Source: Acidobacteria bacterium 13_1_20CM_3_53_8
GTDB lineage: Bacteria; Acidobacteriota; Blastocatellia; Pyrinomonadales; Pyrinomonadaceae
Assembly: GCA_001920415.1 (NCBI GenBank)
Contig: MNJR01000051.1
Span: 1-64,000 of the forward strand
Length of the DNA stretch: 64,000 nt
Reading direction: 5' to 3'
In this document: positions 9,301-16,374 of the stretch, piece after piece
Numbering within the stretch: position 1 is the stretch's first letter
How the letters are laid out: every line of letters starts with the position of its first letter
Notes under the pieces: generated by a model
Databases searched by the model: none
What the model was told of the DNA's origin: nothing
Seen by the model: only the letters and a program-made list of their open reading frames with translations
Program-made: the position numbers and the translations under genes

Positions 9301-9788
9301 ATGCTATATGGCGTCTGAACCAGTTGAGGAGTCATCTTCTTGAAAAAGAAGTGGCCGAGGAAGTTTATGCCACTTCTGAAATTGTTTTGAAGCCTTTGCT
9401 ATTACGAACAGGGTTAAAGCCTGTCACTAGAGGGCTGATTATCTCTCTCCTCTCTTATTTAATCTCTGCGTCTGGCCTTTACGAAGGTCAATTGCGGGAA
9501 CGCGTAGACATATTGCTGCTGGAATGGCTGCGCCACCCGCAATCGTATGGCAGTTATCTACAACCAGAATTGCAGAATCAAAGGGCGAGTTACTTCCGGC
9601 GAATTAAAGAGTTGATTGATAAAAACGCTTTAAGCGTCACGGATGATCGTGAATCTCTTGTACGCTTTCTACATTGGATCAATAACTGGGATGAGGAACG
9701 TAAATTAGAACTGAGTGATATTCTTGAATCACTTGAGCGGCGTTATCCCGACCCGGAGTTGTGGGGAATCATTAAGATTAGTTCATAG
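6321..9788 (+). CDS. PD-(D/E)xK nuclease / STAND-type P-loop ATPase with seven 34-residue repeats; candidate Avs-like antiphage protein
   Basis: A single 1155-residue protein in three parts. Residues about 15-170 look like an Mrr/Cap4-type PD-(D/E)xK nuclease: GGGKDGGIDL with Asp51, then Glu64-Cys-Lys66 in VVECKYIG. Residues about 240-560 form a P-loop ATPase with Walker A GSGGIGKT (255-262) and Walker B VLLLID (Asp309), followed by a helical region, which is the layout of STAND/NACHT-like ATPases. Residues 725-962 are seven consecutive 34-residue units of the form FVYxxWLDAGGDKELVRExIxAWLxEHxxxxEA, likely an alpha-solenoid. A further helical stretch runs to the end. Avs proteins share this order: N-terminal effector nuclease, central STAND ATPase, C-terminal sensor repeats. 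The gene stands alone and its repeat region is AT-richer than its neighbours, which would fit acquired defence DNA. The defence role is inferred and no phage trigger can be named. A restriction-type role is the main alternative. Confidence 0.82.
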   Translation: MSIPQFNKHLETRPATENAGDLFQTFVYEVLLEDYEGLHLFPGGGKDGGIDLIQTVEEPRLVVECKYIGNGGLDEARQRWRGVAGNLSKHIVHPDGPTKGESQYKPWYRNIPGISRYIFCVSCVLSNQAGFESLQHEIEGFFHHLGEEHEHLKHLRDLSVTILDWSELWGLLQRRPRNLLLKWFPEERIPGLVKLAAATEHTSFRSYLNNDKLSYYSRSQHLILNPAPEGLEIPDEDALLDQLKEGELTGLIITGSGGIGKTRLMLELGRLAESKDWVVRRVLSNFTEESIERFASMVTTETRVLLLIDYIETQRTFAQLVDTLIEFNSDRSLHLRFVANCRTSYYPSVATTQNHKRVDLSPLSQDSAFIEWLGVYRQETARYILSQSGLSVSEKQLTVFQDMPVLAAFISYLYRTRGQQAFEQLLEAEDFSRWVQMRVRLSFGEETIPRDLALLIAMLPMTTTSVSKLDLQKYGDLLNRSAIDGWVEKLPVDELHAEETWESAHDVIADRILLSYLETIAPTIEFFVRELLNLARASGVLRSALITLQRVAAQPLLKSLNWARILDDEIGKAPHDWLDVRDILISTSLLQPLEIIELLGKHEAIWESAEEKGDFQYGLARLIEWALSDEGEDLIDEARKSILISWTKKAAAHATVSNYILTRGIRFCPEVVRKYALNWIVTRPHVFQTHYLMVVWLNQGESLEDITSSVKIWSTSFERSYHLSFVVRAWLKAGGDKEILREHIAAWLGRYRNIAEARFVYKAWLDASGDKELVREGIVAWLAEHRTDLEADFVYRSWLDAGGDKELVREAIAAWLVEHKSIADAGFVYEAWLDAGGDKELVQDSIVAWLVEHKVIIEAGFVYHAWLDAGGDKELVREDIVAWLAEHRTDLEADFVYRSWLDAGGDLELVRDVLVAWLEVHGDYSEADFVIKGWLERRGDFSLVRSAAIRWLSQNYDKERAVYLTKFLAKQKDIPIETIKSILKWCQGFPNNEDAIWRLNQLRSHLLEKEVAEEVYATSEIVLKPLLLRTGLKPVTRGLIISLLSYLISASGLYEGQLRERVDILLLEWLRHPQSYGSYLQPELQNQRASYFRRIKELIDKNALSVTDDRESLVRFLHWINNWDEERKLELSDILESLERRYPDPELWGIIKISS
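8493..9206 (+). repeat. Seven in-frame 102-base tandem repeats in the STAND gene
   Basis: The repeats encode residues 725-962. Units 2-3 and 5-6 are almost identical in DNA over about 108 bases, at a distance of exactly 306 bases (three units): the stretches from about 8628 and from about 8934 differ at one visible position. This points to recent duplication of a three-unit block. Confidence 0.9.
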
Positions 9789-10037
9789 CCGCAAGCTGGT
9801 TGAGCCTTCCTAAGAATCAACTATTGATTAATTACGCAAACATCGTCAAATAGCAGGCTCATACAATCTCACTCGTACCCCGGCGAGCAGCACAGAATTG
9901 TCAGTGTGTGGTGCGCGTTCGCTTTCGTGAAGGAAAATCAATATTTTCTCGCGCTGCCCTTGATTGTAGTAAAGGAGCGCGTGAGCTAATATCAAAGCAC
10001 CCCTTTGCTAATCATATTCGTTATCGAAGAAAGCCAT
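9789..10037. other. Intergenic space without recognisable features
   Basis: About 250 bases between the STAND-nuclease gene and the YtxJ-like gene. I see no strong hairpin, repeat family or open frame in it. Confidence 0.5.
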
Positions 10038-10373
10038 ATGAGTAATCATTTTAATTCCATCGAAAATGCTGAAGCGTTGGACGAATTGCTCGCACGCTCG
10101 CACCGGGAACCTGTCGTGCTCTTCAAGCATAGCGCCATGTGCCCAATCAGCGCGTCGGCCTACCAGGAGATGAAAAAACTGGACGGCGAAGTCTCGCTAG
10201 TGGTTGTGCAGCGTGCGCGTCCGGTCTCAAACGAAATAGAGTCGCGCACAGGCGTGCAGCATGAAACGCCGCAGGCAATTATATTGCGCAACGGTCAGGC
10301 CGTATGGTCTGCATCGCACTGGCGCATATCATCAGAAGCGGTCGAGCAGGCTTTGAGAGAGCACCGAAGATGA
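10038..10373 (+). CDS. ytxJ: Bacilliredoxin-like protein, YtxJ family
   Basis: A 111-residue thioredoxin-fold protein. The motif FKHSAMCPIS has a single active-site Cys followed by Pro-Ile-Ser, as in YtxJ/BrxC-type monothiol bacilliredoxins. The downstream ETPQAII segment contains the conserved cis-Pro of the fold. Known relatives remove bacillithiol from S-thiolated proteins after oxidative stress. The ATG at 10038 is preferred over upstream alternatives because the domain begins there and a purine-rich GAAGAAAG precedes it. The stop codon overlaps the start of the DUF971 gene (ATGA), so the two are probably translationally coupled. Bacillithiol use in this organism is inferred from the family only. 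Confidence 0.82.
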   Translation: MSNHFNSIENAEALDELLARSHREPVVLFKHSAMCPISASAYQEMKKLDGEVSLVVVQRARPVSNEIESRTGVQHETPQAIILRNGQAVWSASHWRISSEAVEQALREHRR

Positions 10374-10705
10374 ACGAAGCCAAGCCCAGAGAGCCTAGAG
10401 AAGCTATAGAGCCGCGCGAGGTGATGCAGGAAGACGACGCACGATTGCGCATCACCTGGGCTGACGGGCGCATCTGCCATTACATCGCGTCCGAACTTCG
10501 TCGCGCGTGCCCTTGCGCTCAGTGCGTCAACGAATGGAGCGGCGAGCGCATGCTCAATCCTGAAGCCGTTTCGGACGATTTGAAGATTGGCGACATCTCA
10601 ATCGTTGGCCGCTATGCGCTCAATTTCCGCTGGAGCGACGGCCACGAGACAGGCATCTACAGCTTTCGCTATTTGCGCGAGCTTTGCGGAAAGGACAGTT
10701 TTTAG
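10370..10705 (+). CDS. DUF971 domain protein
   Basis: A 111-residue protein beginning at an ATG that overlaps the ytxJ stop in ATGA. The core (about residues 25-110) carries the DUF971 pattern: LRITWADGR, a Cys cluster PCAQC, and RYALNFRWSDGHETGIYSF near the end. DUF971 also forms the N-terminal domain of gamma-butyrobetaine hydroxylase-like proteins and is often linked to iron-sulfur metabolism. The cysteine pair fits metal binding. The last residues and the TAG stop lie inside a family D palindrome. The function is not established, but coupling with ytxJ suggests a redox or Fe-S role. Confidence 0.82.
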   Translation: MNEAKPREPREAIEPREVMQEDDARLRITWADGRICHYIASELRRACPCAQCVNEWSGERMLNPEAVSDDLKIGDISIVGRYALNFRWSDGHETGIYSFRYLRELCGKDSF

Positions 10706-10774
10706 TTTTCAGTTTTCAGTTTTCAGAAAGAAGAGCGAGCAAGCTTTTTACTTAAAACTAAAAACTAAAAACTG
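10696..10774. repeat. Long palindrome, family D copy 1
   Basis: Built from AGTTTTCAG words and their complements (ending AAACTAAAAACTG). It contains the DUF971 stop codon and ends 8 bases before the receiver gene. It probably separates the two transcripts. Confidence 0.85.
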
Positions 10775-10782
10775 TTCCTATT

Positions 10783-11151
10783 ATGAGTAGCGAGAAGAAA
10801 ATCTTAGTGGTGGAGGACAATACGGAGGAGCGCGAGTTGATGTGCATGGCGCTCAGGCGTAGCGGCTACTTTGTGGTCGCGGCGGAAGACGGTGTGCAGG
10901 GTTATGAAGAGGCTGTGCGAGTCCGTCCTGATCTGATTATCACGGACATCAGCATGCCCGCAGCGGATGGAATTCACCTGGTTCGCCGCGTGCGCGACAC
11001 GCCGGAGATAGCTAACGTTCCTATCCTTGTGACGACGGGCTTCGGCACAGGCAACGCCACGTTCTCGTTATCGCAGGGCGCGACCGCGTATGAGCCAAAG
11101 CCATTGGAAGCTCGCAGCTTTCTTGCTACGGTAGAGAGATTGCTGGTGTGA
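10783..11151 (+). CDS. Single-domain response regulator (CheY-like receiver)
   Basis: A 122-residue receiver with no output domain. The acidic pocket is Glu11-Asp12 and the phospho-acceptor is Asp55 in LIITDISMP. A Thr-Thr-Gly strand (VTTGFG) and Lys in YEPKPLE complete the active site. Such stand-alone receivers act through protein partners or as phosphate sinks. No histidine kinase is adjacent. A PilZ-like gene remnant follows 80 bases downstream, which hints at motility or second-messenger signalling, but this is weak. Confidence 0.9.
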   Translation: MSSEKKILVVEDNTEERELMCMALRRSGYFVVAAEDGVQGYEEAVRVRPDLIITDISMPAADGIHLVRRVRDTPEIANVPILVTTGFGTGNATFSLSQGATAYEPKPLEARSFLATVERLLV

Positions 11152-11231
11152 GAATTTTTCGTCTGGTCTCGGAACAGGCAAGAGATGCTCGCCGCTTTCC
11201 GAAGAAGACCGCGCGTGATTGATTAATCCAG

Positions 11232-11554
11232 ATGATAGAAGGTCGCTACGCCAACAGGCGAAGGGCGCAATTTCCCGTCCGCATCAAACGCGCGACATAA
11301 GCGAGACGGGCGCAGGCGTAATCGTCTCGGCCAGCAAGATCAAACATTACCTGTCACGAAAGAACTGTCGCATTGATCTCGTGATAGAACTACCCGGAGG
11401 CTCTGTACGCGCCGAGAGCGTCCTTGCTCGCTTTCAGCCGTTGGAAGAAGGTGGAGTCATCAAAGGCTATTTCATAGGCGTGAGCTTCACAAAGGTGAGC
11501 GACGAAGACCAAGCTCGAATAGTTCAGTTTGCGACCAACGATGATGCCGACTAA
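11232..11554 (+). pseudogene. Frameshifted PilZ domain gene
   Basis: From the ATG at 11232 the frame reads a typical PilZ start (RYANRRRAQFPVRIKRA) and then meets TAA at 11298-11300. The frame one base earlier continues with the expected PilZ sequence DISETGAGVIVSA and then GVIKGYFIGVSF to 11554. The join lacks the roughly ten residues normally found between the R-rich start and the DxSxxG motif, so a deletion of 3n+1 bases near the AAACGCGCG at 11286-11294 is likely. PilZ proteins bind cyclic di-GMP through these two motifs. The gene may be a true pseudogene or an assembly error. A TTG start at 11219 in the second frame is possible but would lose the PilZ arginine motif. Confidence 0.7.
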
Positions 11555-11636
11555 TCTTTAAGCGACTGATGAAAACTTAAAAGGACCTTCATCCATCGAA
11601 TCAAACAAGAAGTTATTTAGAAACCCCTAGCAACTG

Positions 11637-11780
11637 CTCAACCCGTTTGCGAGCTTATCTCTTATCTTTGCGCCTTTGCGAGAAACTGCAATTCACATGA
11701 ATCTTGAGTATTAAGAGAGTTGCAGTTTCACGCAAAGGCGCAAGGAGAAAAACTTAAGCTCGCAAAGAGTTTTGAGAGGG
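11637..11780. repeat. Long palindrome, family G copy 1
   Basis: TTTGCGCCTTTGCGAGAAAC pairs with CACGCAAAGGCGCAAGGAG, with outer arms CGAGCTTA/TAAGCTCG. The loop AATTCACATGAATCTTGAG and the following TATTAAGAGAGTTG are shared with the copies at 39.8 and 42.2 kb. It fills most of the 11555-11934 gap. Confidence 0.85.
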
Positions 11781-11934
11781 ACTCTGAACGATAGAATCTT
11801 CTGCAAATAAAAGCTTGTCATTCAACCTCAATTCCTGTTAAAGAAGAGCGGTCTTCCCTCAAGAGAAAATTTTACGTTCGGGCAATCACCGATTTACTTG
11901 GCCCATGTTGCTGAAAAAGGAGATGGTTTTCCGC

Positions 11935-13170
11935 ATGACCCTTCAACGCATAAAACTTTCCGTCCTGATAGCGACGCTCGTCCTTTCGCTCGGATTCTTC
12001 ATCACGAACATGAAGATCAGAAGCGCGAGCGCGCGAGCAGGGAATAATCACGATGCCGCTCTCTCATTCGAGATGACAGCCATGCAGCAGGGCGCGCAAC
12101 AGCAAGCAGACCCTCCGGTCGAGCAGGTTCAGAAGAACATAAAAGTTTTGAATGGGCTGCCCGTGTCGCAACTAATCCCTGTTATGAATTTTATGGCATC
12201 GTCGCTTGGCGTAAGATGCGATTACTGTCACGTGCGAGGCCAGGACGGCCACCTTCAGCCGGACAGCGATGCTAAGCCTACGAAGCAGACCGCTCGCGGC
12301 ATGATTCAGATGGTTCTTAACATCAATAGAACGAACGCCGCCGCTCTACAGGGCGCGACCGTCACCTGCTACACCTGTCACAGAGGCCAGACCGCGCCGC
12401 AAAATCTCCCAACGCTCCCGATAGCGACCGCGACGCGCGGCCCTGGTGGCGCAGCACCCGTAGGCGTTGGCGCTGCGGCGGCTGCACTGCCTACGGCGGA
12501 GCAGATTCTGGAAAAATACATCACGGCAATCGGAGGCCGTCCTGCAATAGCAAAAGTTCAGACCATTTTGATGAAGGGTACGACCGAAGGGCAGGGCGGT
12601 CGTCAAATGCCTTTTGAAATCACATTGAAATCCCCCGAAAATCTGTTGACGAGCATGGCAGCGCCGCAGGGTGGGACTTTCTCGCGCGGACTAAACCCGT
12701 CGGGCGGCTGGATGCGTGGGCCAAGAGGAGCGCGAGCAGCGAGCGCGTCGGATTTAGTCCAGATGAAGCGGCAGGCTCAGGCTTTCTGGGTGCTCAAGCT
12801 CAGCGAGCCTTTCCCGAAGATGACTGTGGTGGGAAGAGATCGCGTAGGAGACCGCGACGCCTTCGTGCTCGAATCAACGCCGAGCGAGAATATGAAGCAA
12901 CTTTTCTATTTCGATGCAGAGACGGGGCTACTACTGCGCGAGCTTATCATCACGAAGACGATGCTCGCGCCGCTGCCTGAGCAGTTCGATTTCGGCGACT
13001 ACAGAGACGTTGACGGCGTGAAGCTTCCCTTTATGCTTCGGTATTCAAACGTGGATGACAGCACGCAGCTTTCTATCACAGAGGTGAAGAGCAACGTGCC
13101 GGTTGACGACAGCATCTTCAAGATGCCGCCGCCCGCACCAGCCGCCACGCCCACGCCTTCCAGGCCTTGA
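11935..13170 (+). CDS. Dihaem c-type cytochrome (reaction-centre cytochrome-like) fused to a LolA-like domain
   Basis: About 411 residues with an N-terminal signal or anchor helix (residues 6-25). Two haem-binding motifs are visible, CDYCH at 95-99 and CYTCH at 145-149. The surrounding QLIPVMNFMASSLGVRC and QMVLNINR segments match the photosynthetic reaction-centre cytochrome family, which in non-phototrophic Acidobacteriota occurs as short soluble cytochromes. After an Ala/Gly/Pro linker (about 165-185), residues about 190-400 resemble an outer-membrane lipoprotein-sorting (LolA-like) beta domain, with FYFDAETGLLLRE and PEQFDFGDYRDVDGVKLPF. Starts at 11905 and 11923 are in frame; 11935 is favoured because AAGGAG lies about 12 bases upstream. 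It probably carries electrons outside the cytoplasmic membrane, but its partners are unknown. Confidence 0.82.
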   Translation: MTLQRIKLSVLIATLVLSLGFFITNMKIRSASARAGNNHDAALSFEMTAMQQGAQQQADPPVEQVQKNIKVLNGLPVSQLIPVMNFMASSLGVRCDYCHVRGQDGHLQPDSDAKPTKQTARGMIQMVLNINRTNAAALQGATVTCYTCHRGQTAPQNLPTLPIATATRGPGGAAPVGVGAAAAALPTAEQILEKYITAIGGRPAIAKVQTILMKGTTEGQGGRQMPFEITLKSPENLLTSMAAPQGGTFSRGLNPSGGWMRGPRGARAASASDLVQMKRQAQAFWVLKLSEPFPKMTVVGRDRVGDRDAFVLESTPSENMKQLFYFDAETGLLLRELIITKTMLAPLPEQFDFGDYRDVDGVKLPFMLRYSNVDDSTQLSITEVKSNVPVDDSIFKMPPPAPAATPTPSRP

Positions 13171-13184
13171 AGTTGTCCCAATCT

Positions 13185-13234
13185 CAAAGGCGCGCCGCGC
13201 TAATACTCTTCCAAAAATTTGCGTGGCGCGCTTT
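13185..13234 (+). terminator. Rho-independent terminator after the cytochrome gene
   Basis: AAAGGCGCGCCGCGC pairs with GCGTGGCGCGCTTTT across a loop of about 20 bases and ends in a T run. It lies 15 bases beyond the cytochrome stop codon. Confidence 0.65.
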
Positions 13235-13255
13235 TCATTTGTAATAATTCACGGA

Positions 13256-13528
13256 ATGAACGAAAAAGATTTCTTCAACGAGAAAGAGGAGCGCAAGCGC
13301 GCAAGCTTCGTCTGCCCGTTCTGCCGCGAGCGAGCAGACTATGAAGTGCGCTGGCTCCGTCGCACAAAGAAAAGAGAGTTGCCGCGCGGCGCAAACGAAC
13401 AGGATCGCGCACGCTTTCAAAAATCGCGCGACTACATGGTGCGCATTGACGACATGGTGGCTTGCAAGAACATACGCTGCCGCCGCCGGTTCGAGATTCC
13501 GAACTCGCAATCGGTAGTCTTCATTTAG
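13256..13528 (+). CDS. Small zinc-ribbon-like protein
   Basis: A 90-residue basic protein. Residues 17-20 form CPFC, and a second cysteine pair, CKNIRC, lies near residue 73, so a zinc ribbon is plausible. The middle is rich in Arg, Lys and Glu. The ATG at 13256 is chosen because the frame upstream lies within the terminator of the cytochrome gene. I do not recognise a named family. It is a short hypothetical with a possible nucleic-acid or metal-binding role. Confidence 0.6.
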   Translation: MNEKDFFNEKEERKRASFVCPFCRERADYEVRWLRRTKKRELPRGANEQDRARFQKSRDYMVRIDDMVACKNIRCRRRFEIPNSQSVVFI

Positions 13529-13614
13529 AAATCGGAGCGGTCTTAAAAAGGGATAGCGTGGGCTAGAGATAAACCATCAGTAGATGAGAAGGAAGGAATG
13601 AGCTATCCACGAAT

Positions 13615-13666
13615 TCACACGAAACCACACGAAGAAGAGGCGAGAAATTCGTGTGAATTCGTGGAT
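13615..13666. repeat. Long palindrome, family A copy 3
   Basis: ATCCACGAATTCACACGAAA pairs with GTGTGAATTCGTGGAT at 13651-13666. The arms are almost perfect and the loop is short. Confidence 0.85.
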
Positions 13667-13728
13667 GATTATCTTTCCTTTCACTCTTACTATTGAACTC
13701 ACGTTATATTGATTCAGGAGGAGCAAAG

Positions 13729-13944
13729 ATGAATGAATTGATTAATCAGGTGGTGCAGCGAACAGGCATCCCTGAAGATAAGGCCAGGATGGCCGTCGAG
13801 ACGGTTTTAGGGTTTTTGAAGACAAAACTTCCAGCGCCCATTGCCGGGCAGATTGACAACGTAGTTGGCAGCGGTGGAGGCGAAGGCAGCGCTGGCGGTC
13901 TCAGTGACGTTGCAGGAGCGCTCGGCGGCATGCTCGGTAAGTAA
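13729..13944 (+). CDS. Small helical protein, possibly DUF2267-related
   Basis: A 71-residue protein with a good ribosome site (AGGAGGAG at about 13716-13723). Residues 1-45 form amphipathic helices (INQVVQRTGIPEDKARMAVE, then VLGFLKTKLP). The rest is Gly/Ser-rich and ends in GGMLGK. The helical part recalls DUF2267 and related small bacterial proteins, but the match is by eye only. No catalytic residues are seen. Confidence 0.65.
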   Translation: MNELINQVVQRTGIPEDKARMAVETVLGFLKTKLPAPIAGQIDNVVGSGGGEGSAGGLSDVAGALGGMLGK

Positions 13945-13965
13945 TAAGCTGAGATGAGAGATAAA

Positions 13966-14020
13966 TTCCTGCGTCAGACTGCTAGCATTTAAGCTACAGT
14001 AGGGCGCAGGAACTCTTTAT
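13966..14020 (+). terminator. Terminator-like hairpin
   Basis: TTCCTGCG (13966-13973) pairs with CGCAGGAA (14005-14012), with a weaker inner ACTGCTAGC/GCTACAGT pair, and CTCTTTAT follows. Nothing further is recognisable from there to the small gene at 14273. Confidence 0.6.
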
Positions 14021-14272
14021 AATAGAAAACCTGTGTTCATGCATTTGCATTCCTATCCCTCCCATAAACGATTGTTGGCGAGCTTCAAAAATTTATTGAC
14101 AATCGCATGCACGCCAGCATAAAGTCGGGTCGCTCTTTCTCATAGCTTCTTTATTCTTCGCAATTATCAACAGGCTCGTGCGCTTACTTACATTCACTAG
14201 GTCTACTCGCTATACAGCATTATATGCAACTCACCAGATTCCAGCTTTACTCACTGAAAGGAGCTAAAACCA

Positions 14273-14374
14273 ATGGCAACTAAAAAGGGCGGAAAAAAAG
14301 GCGGCGCAAAGGGCGGAGGGAAGAAGGGCGGGCCGAAAGGAACAGGAAAGCGTCCAGGTAGCAAAAAGCGCTGA
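14273..14374 (+). CDS. 33-residue Lys/Gly-rich basic protein
   Basis: A short frame made almost only of Lys, Gly, Pro, Arg and Ser, with repeated KGGKKGG units and the ending KRPGSKKR. The ribosome site GAAAGGAGC lies 8-9 bases upstream of the ATG, which supports translation. The composition resembles histone H1-like tails and small nucleoid or RNA-binding peptides of other bacteria. No fold is expected. Its size puts it below the usual gene-calling limit. The coding call rests on the strong ribosome site and the biased but consistent codon pattern. Confidence 0.6.
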   Translation: MATKKGGKKGGAKGGGKKGGPKGTGKRPGSKKR

Positions 14375-14417
14375 ACCGCGCGATAGCTAAGGTCCCTCTG
14401 TTCTCGAATATTGGGCG

Positions 14418-14458
14418 TAGCCCCGTTCTCCTGTAGGCGGGGAAAGGATTATTTTTGT
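14418..14458 (+). terminator. Possible terminator after the Lys/Gly-rich gene
   Basis: GCCCCG pairs with CGGGG around TTCTCCTGTAGG, and an ATTATTTTTG tract follows about 8 bases later. It is a modest hairpin. Confidence 0.45.
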
Positions 14459-14516
14459 CTTAAGACGCTCTCTATCTTCTTACGATTATAGCTTGTAACC
14501 TCATTGAAGGAATGGC

Positions 14517-14954
14517 ATGACTGACATTCAAATTCAATTCATGATTATTGCTGTCTTTGGCCTAGTCGCTCTCGTCGGCGCATTCATACGAATAAAGGGC
14601 GGCTTCCATTTTCAGAATGTGGCCGTGTTGAGCGTGCTCTTAATCACAATACTGGCCGCGTTGTTTACGGTTGCAGGTAAAACAGTCGCGGCAGTCATCT
14701 TCGGAGCGCCAGCCTTACTACTTCTCGCCTACCTCGCGGTTGAAAAATGGAGGGCTACCACGAGTTCTGATATTTCATATGAGAAGAAGCAGCAGGAAAA
14801 TTCCGTAAATGAACTTAAGGATGGCGATAAAGATGCGGAAGCTACTCCAATCGGCTCAAGCTCTACGGATGAAAACAAAATGGCTCTAGATGAAGAGAAA
14901 GCTGATAAAACAGATACGGAGCAGGGTAACCCAAACGAAGAGAAGCGGGGCTGA
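14517..14954 (+). CDS. Membrane protein of unknown function with acidic tail
   Basis: 145 residues. Three likely membrane spans lie at about residues 7-27, 35-53 and 55-75. Residues about 80-145 are hydrophilic and rich in Glu, Asp and Lys. GAAGG ends 6 bases before the ATG. I do not recognise a family. The next gene, also a membrane protein of unknown function, begins 226 bases later in the same direction, and the two may be functionally linked. Confidence 0.6.
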   Translation: MTDIQIQFMIIAVFGLVALVGAFIRIKGGFHFQNVAVLSVLLITILAALFTVAGKTVAAVIFGAPALLLLAYLAVEKWRATTSSDISYEKKQQENSVNELKDGDKDAEATPIGSSSTDENKMALDEEKADKTDTEQGNPNEEKRG

Positions 14955-15180
14955 GGCCGCAGTTGCGAAGAAGTAACGACCTTAACGATCTTCCTTGAAT
15001 TGAAGACTCTATTATTAAGCCTGATATCAGGAGAAAATTATGATGTGCCCTGTAAACGCAATGCCAAGCAGTTTTTGATGCCAGCGCCGTCAGAAACTTC
15101 AATTGTTGCTATTGCGTCTTGAAAGAAGAGCAGGGCTTTGAAGAAACTTTATCTCTTAGGGCTGAGATAAGCACAGGTCT

Positions 15181-16326
15181 ATGAAGCTTCCATTCGAATT
15201 TGGCATTAAGCTAATCTTCCGGCTTGTAATACCCGGATTTTTCCTCAGCTTGGGATTTATACCACTGCTTAGGACGATTCTGGATTTAACCGGGTGGGGC
15301 GACAAATTCGAGTACATCTTCGCCATATTAGTTATCTTCATGGGATGGCTAATCATCATCTCAGACATGTTGATCTATATGTGGTTTGAAGGGCGTCGCT
15401 TCTGGCCGGGCTGGTTGCGGAGAGCTTTTATTCGTCTTGAAGAGAGACGATTAAAGGGGATTAAAGAAAATATGCGGGCGGATAAGACGCCGGAATGTGA
15501 GCAACAAAAGAGACAGATAGAAAGAATCAAGGAAAAAATCGCAAACCTTAGACCGGACAAACAGCCATCAGTTGCGTTGCTGAAATCGAAAAAGAGATTG
15601 GAGGCTTCTTTAGCTGCCGCAGGTAATATGGCTGATGAGGCCTACTTCGATATACGCAACTTCCCAATAGAGGATGATGATTATGTCGTTAAATTCCCTA
15701 CGCAATTAGGTAATCTGATGAATGCCTATGAAGATCATTCATGGAGAGTTTATGGAATGGATTCCGTCTTCTACTGGTATCGCATCTGGTTAAAAGTTGA
15801 TAAGGACTTACGCGAAGAGCTTGATGACAGACAAGCGCTCGTTGATAGCACGGTTTATACTTCGTTCGCCCTCTACTTCACAGCGTTTGTCTGGCTGATC
15901 TCTGCTCTTTTTACATACTTACACCTGTTTATTAAAAACTATCTGCCGTCGGTTGAGTCTTATCTTCCGGCAGCTAGAGTTACGATTTATCAACATCTTC
16001 CGCGCCTCTCAAATTTGTGGCTTCTCTTTGCGCTCTTTCTAATATTGGGTTACGCCGTTTATCGCTTATCGATACGTCTTAGCGCCCAGTATGGCGAGCA
16101 CTTCAAATCGCTGTTCGATGTCTATTGGAAAGAAATTAATGTTGATGATACGGTCGATAAAGTAGTGGCCGCTACTTGTAAAGCTCCGCTTGAAAGAGAA
16201 CTCAAGCGCGATGAGAAATTCAAGATCGCTTACTACTACCTACAGTTCAACGTCTATCTCTGTCCGCACTGCGGTGGATATCTGAAACCCGGGGAAGCCG
16301 CCAAGCACAATTGTACGGTCACATAG
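15181..16326 (+). CDS. Membrane protein of unknown function with C-terminal Cys cluster
   Basis: 381 residues. Hydrophobic spans are at about 8-30, 40-64, 222-250 and 278-300. Between spans 2 and 3 is a long charged segment (about 75-215) that includes a predicted coiled coil at 95-140. The C-terminus has CPHCGG followed by HNC, a possible zinc site. No ribosome site is obvious before the ATG. I see no enzyme motif. It is convergent with the NtrC-type regulator, whose stop lies 48 bases away. Confidence 0.65.
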   Translation: MKLPFEFGIKLIFRLVIPGFFLSLGFIPLLRTILDLTGWGDKFEYIFAILVIFMGWLIIISDMLIYMWFEGRRFWPGWLRRAFIRLEERRLKGIKENMRADKTPECEQQKRQIERIKEKIANLRPDKQPSVALLKSKKRLEASLAAAGNMADEAYFDIRNFPIEDDDYVVKFPTQLGNLMNAYEDHSWRVYGMDSVFYWYRIWLKVDKDLREELDDRQALVDSTVYTSFALYFTAFVWLISALFTYLHLFIKNYLPSVESYLPAARVTIYQHLPRLSNLWLLFALFLILGYAVYRLSIRLSAQYGEHFKSLFDVYWKEINVDDTVDKVVAATCKAPLERELKRDEKFKIAYYYLQFNVYLCPHCGGYLKPGEAAKHNCTVT

Positions 16327-16332
16327 AATGAA

Positions 16333-16354
16333 TCGCTTCCGTTGTCGGGCGGAA
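16333..16354. terminator. Hairpin between convergent genes
   Basis: GCTTCCG pairs with CGGAAGC around a loop of about 8 bases in the 48-base gap between the membrane-protein gene and the regulator. It could end transcription from either side, but there is no clear T run. Confidence 0.45.
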
Positions 16355-16374
16355 GCAGCAATTGATTGTTCAAT

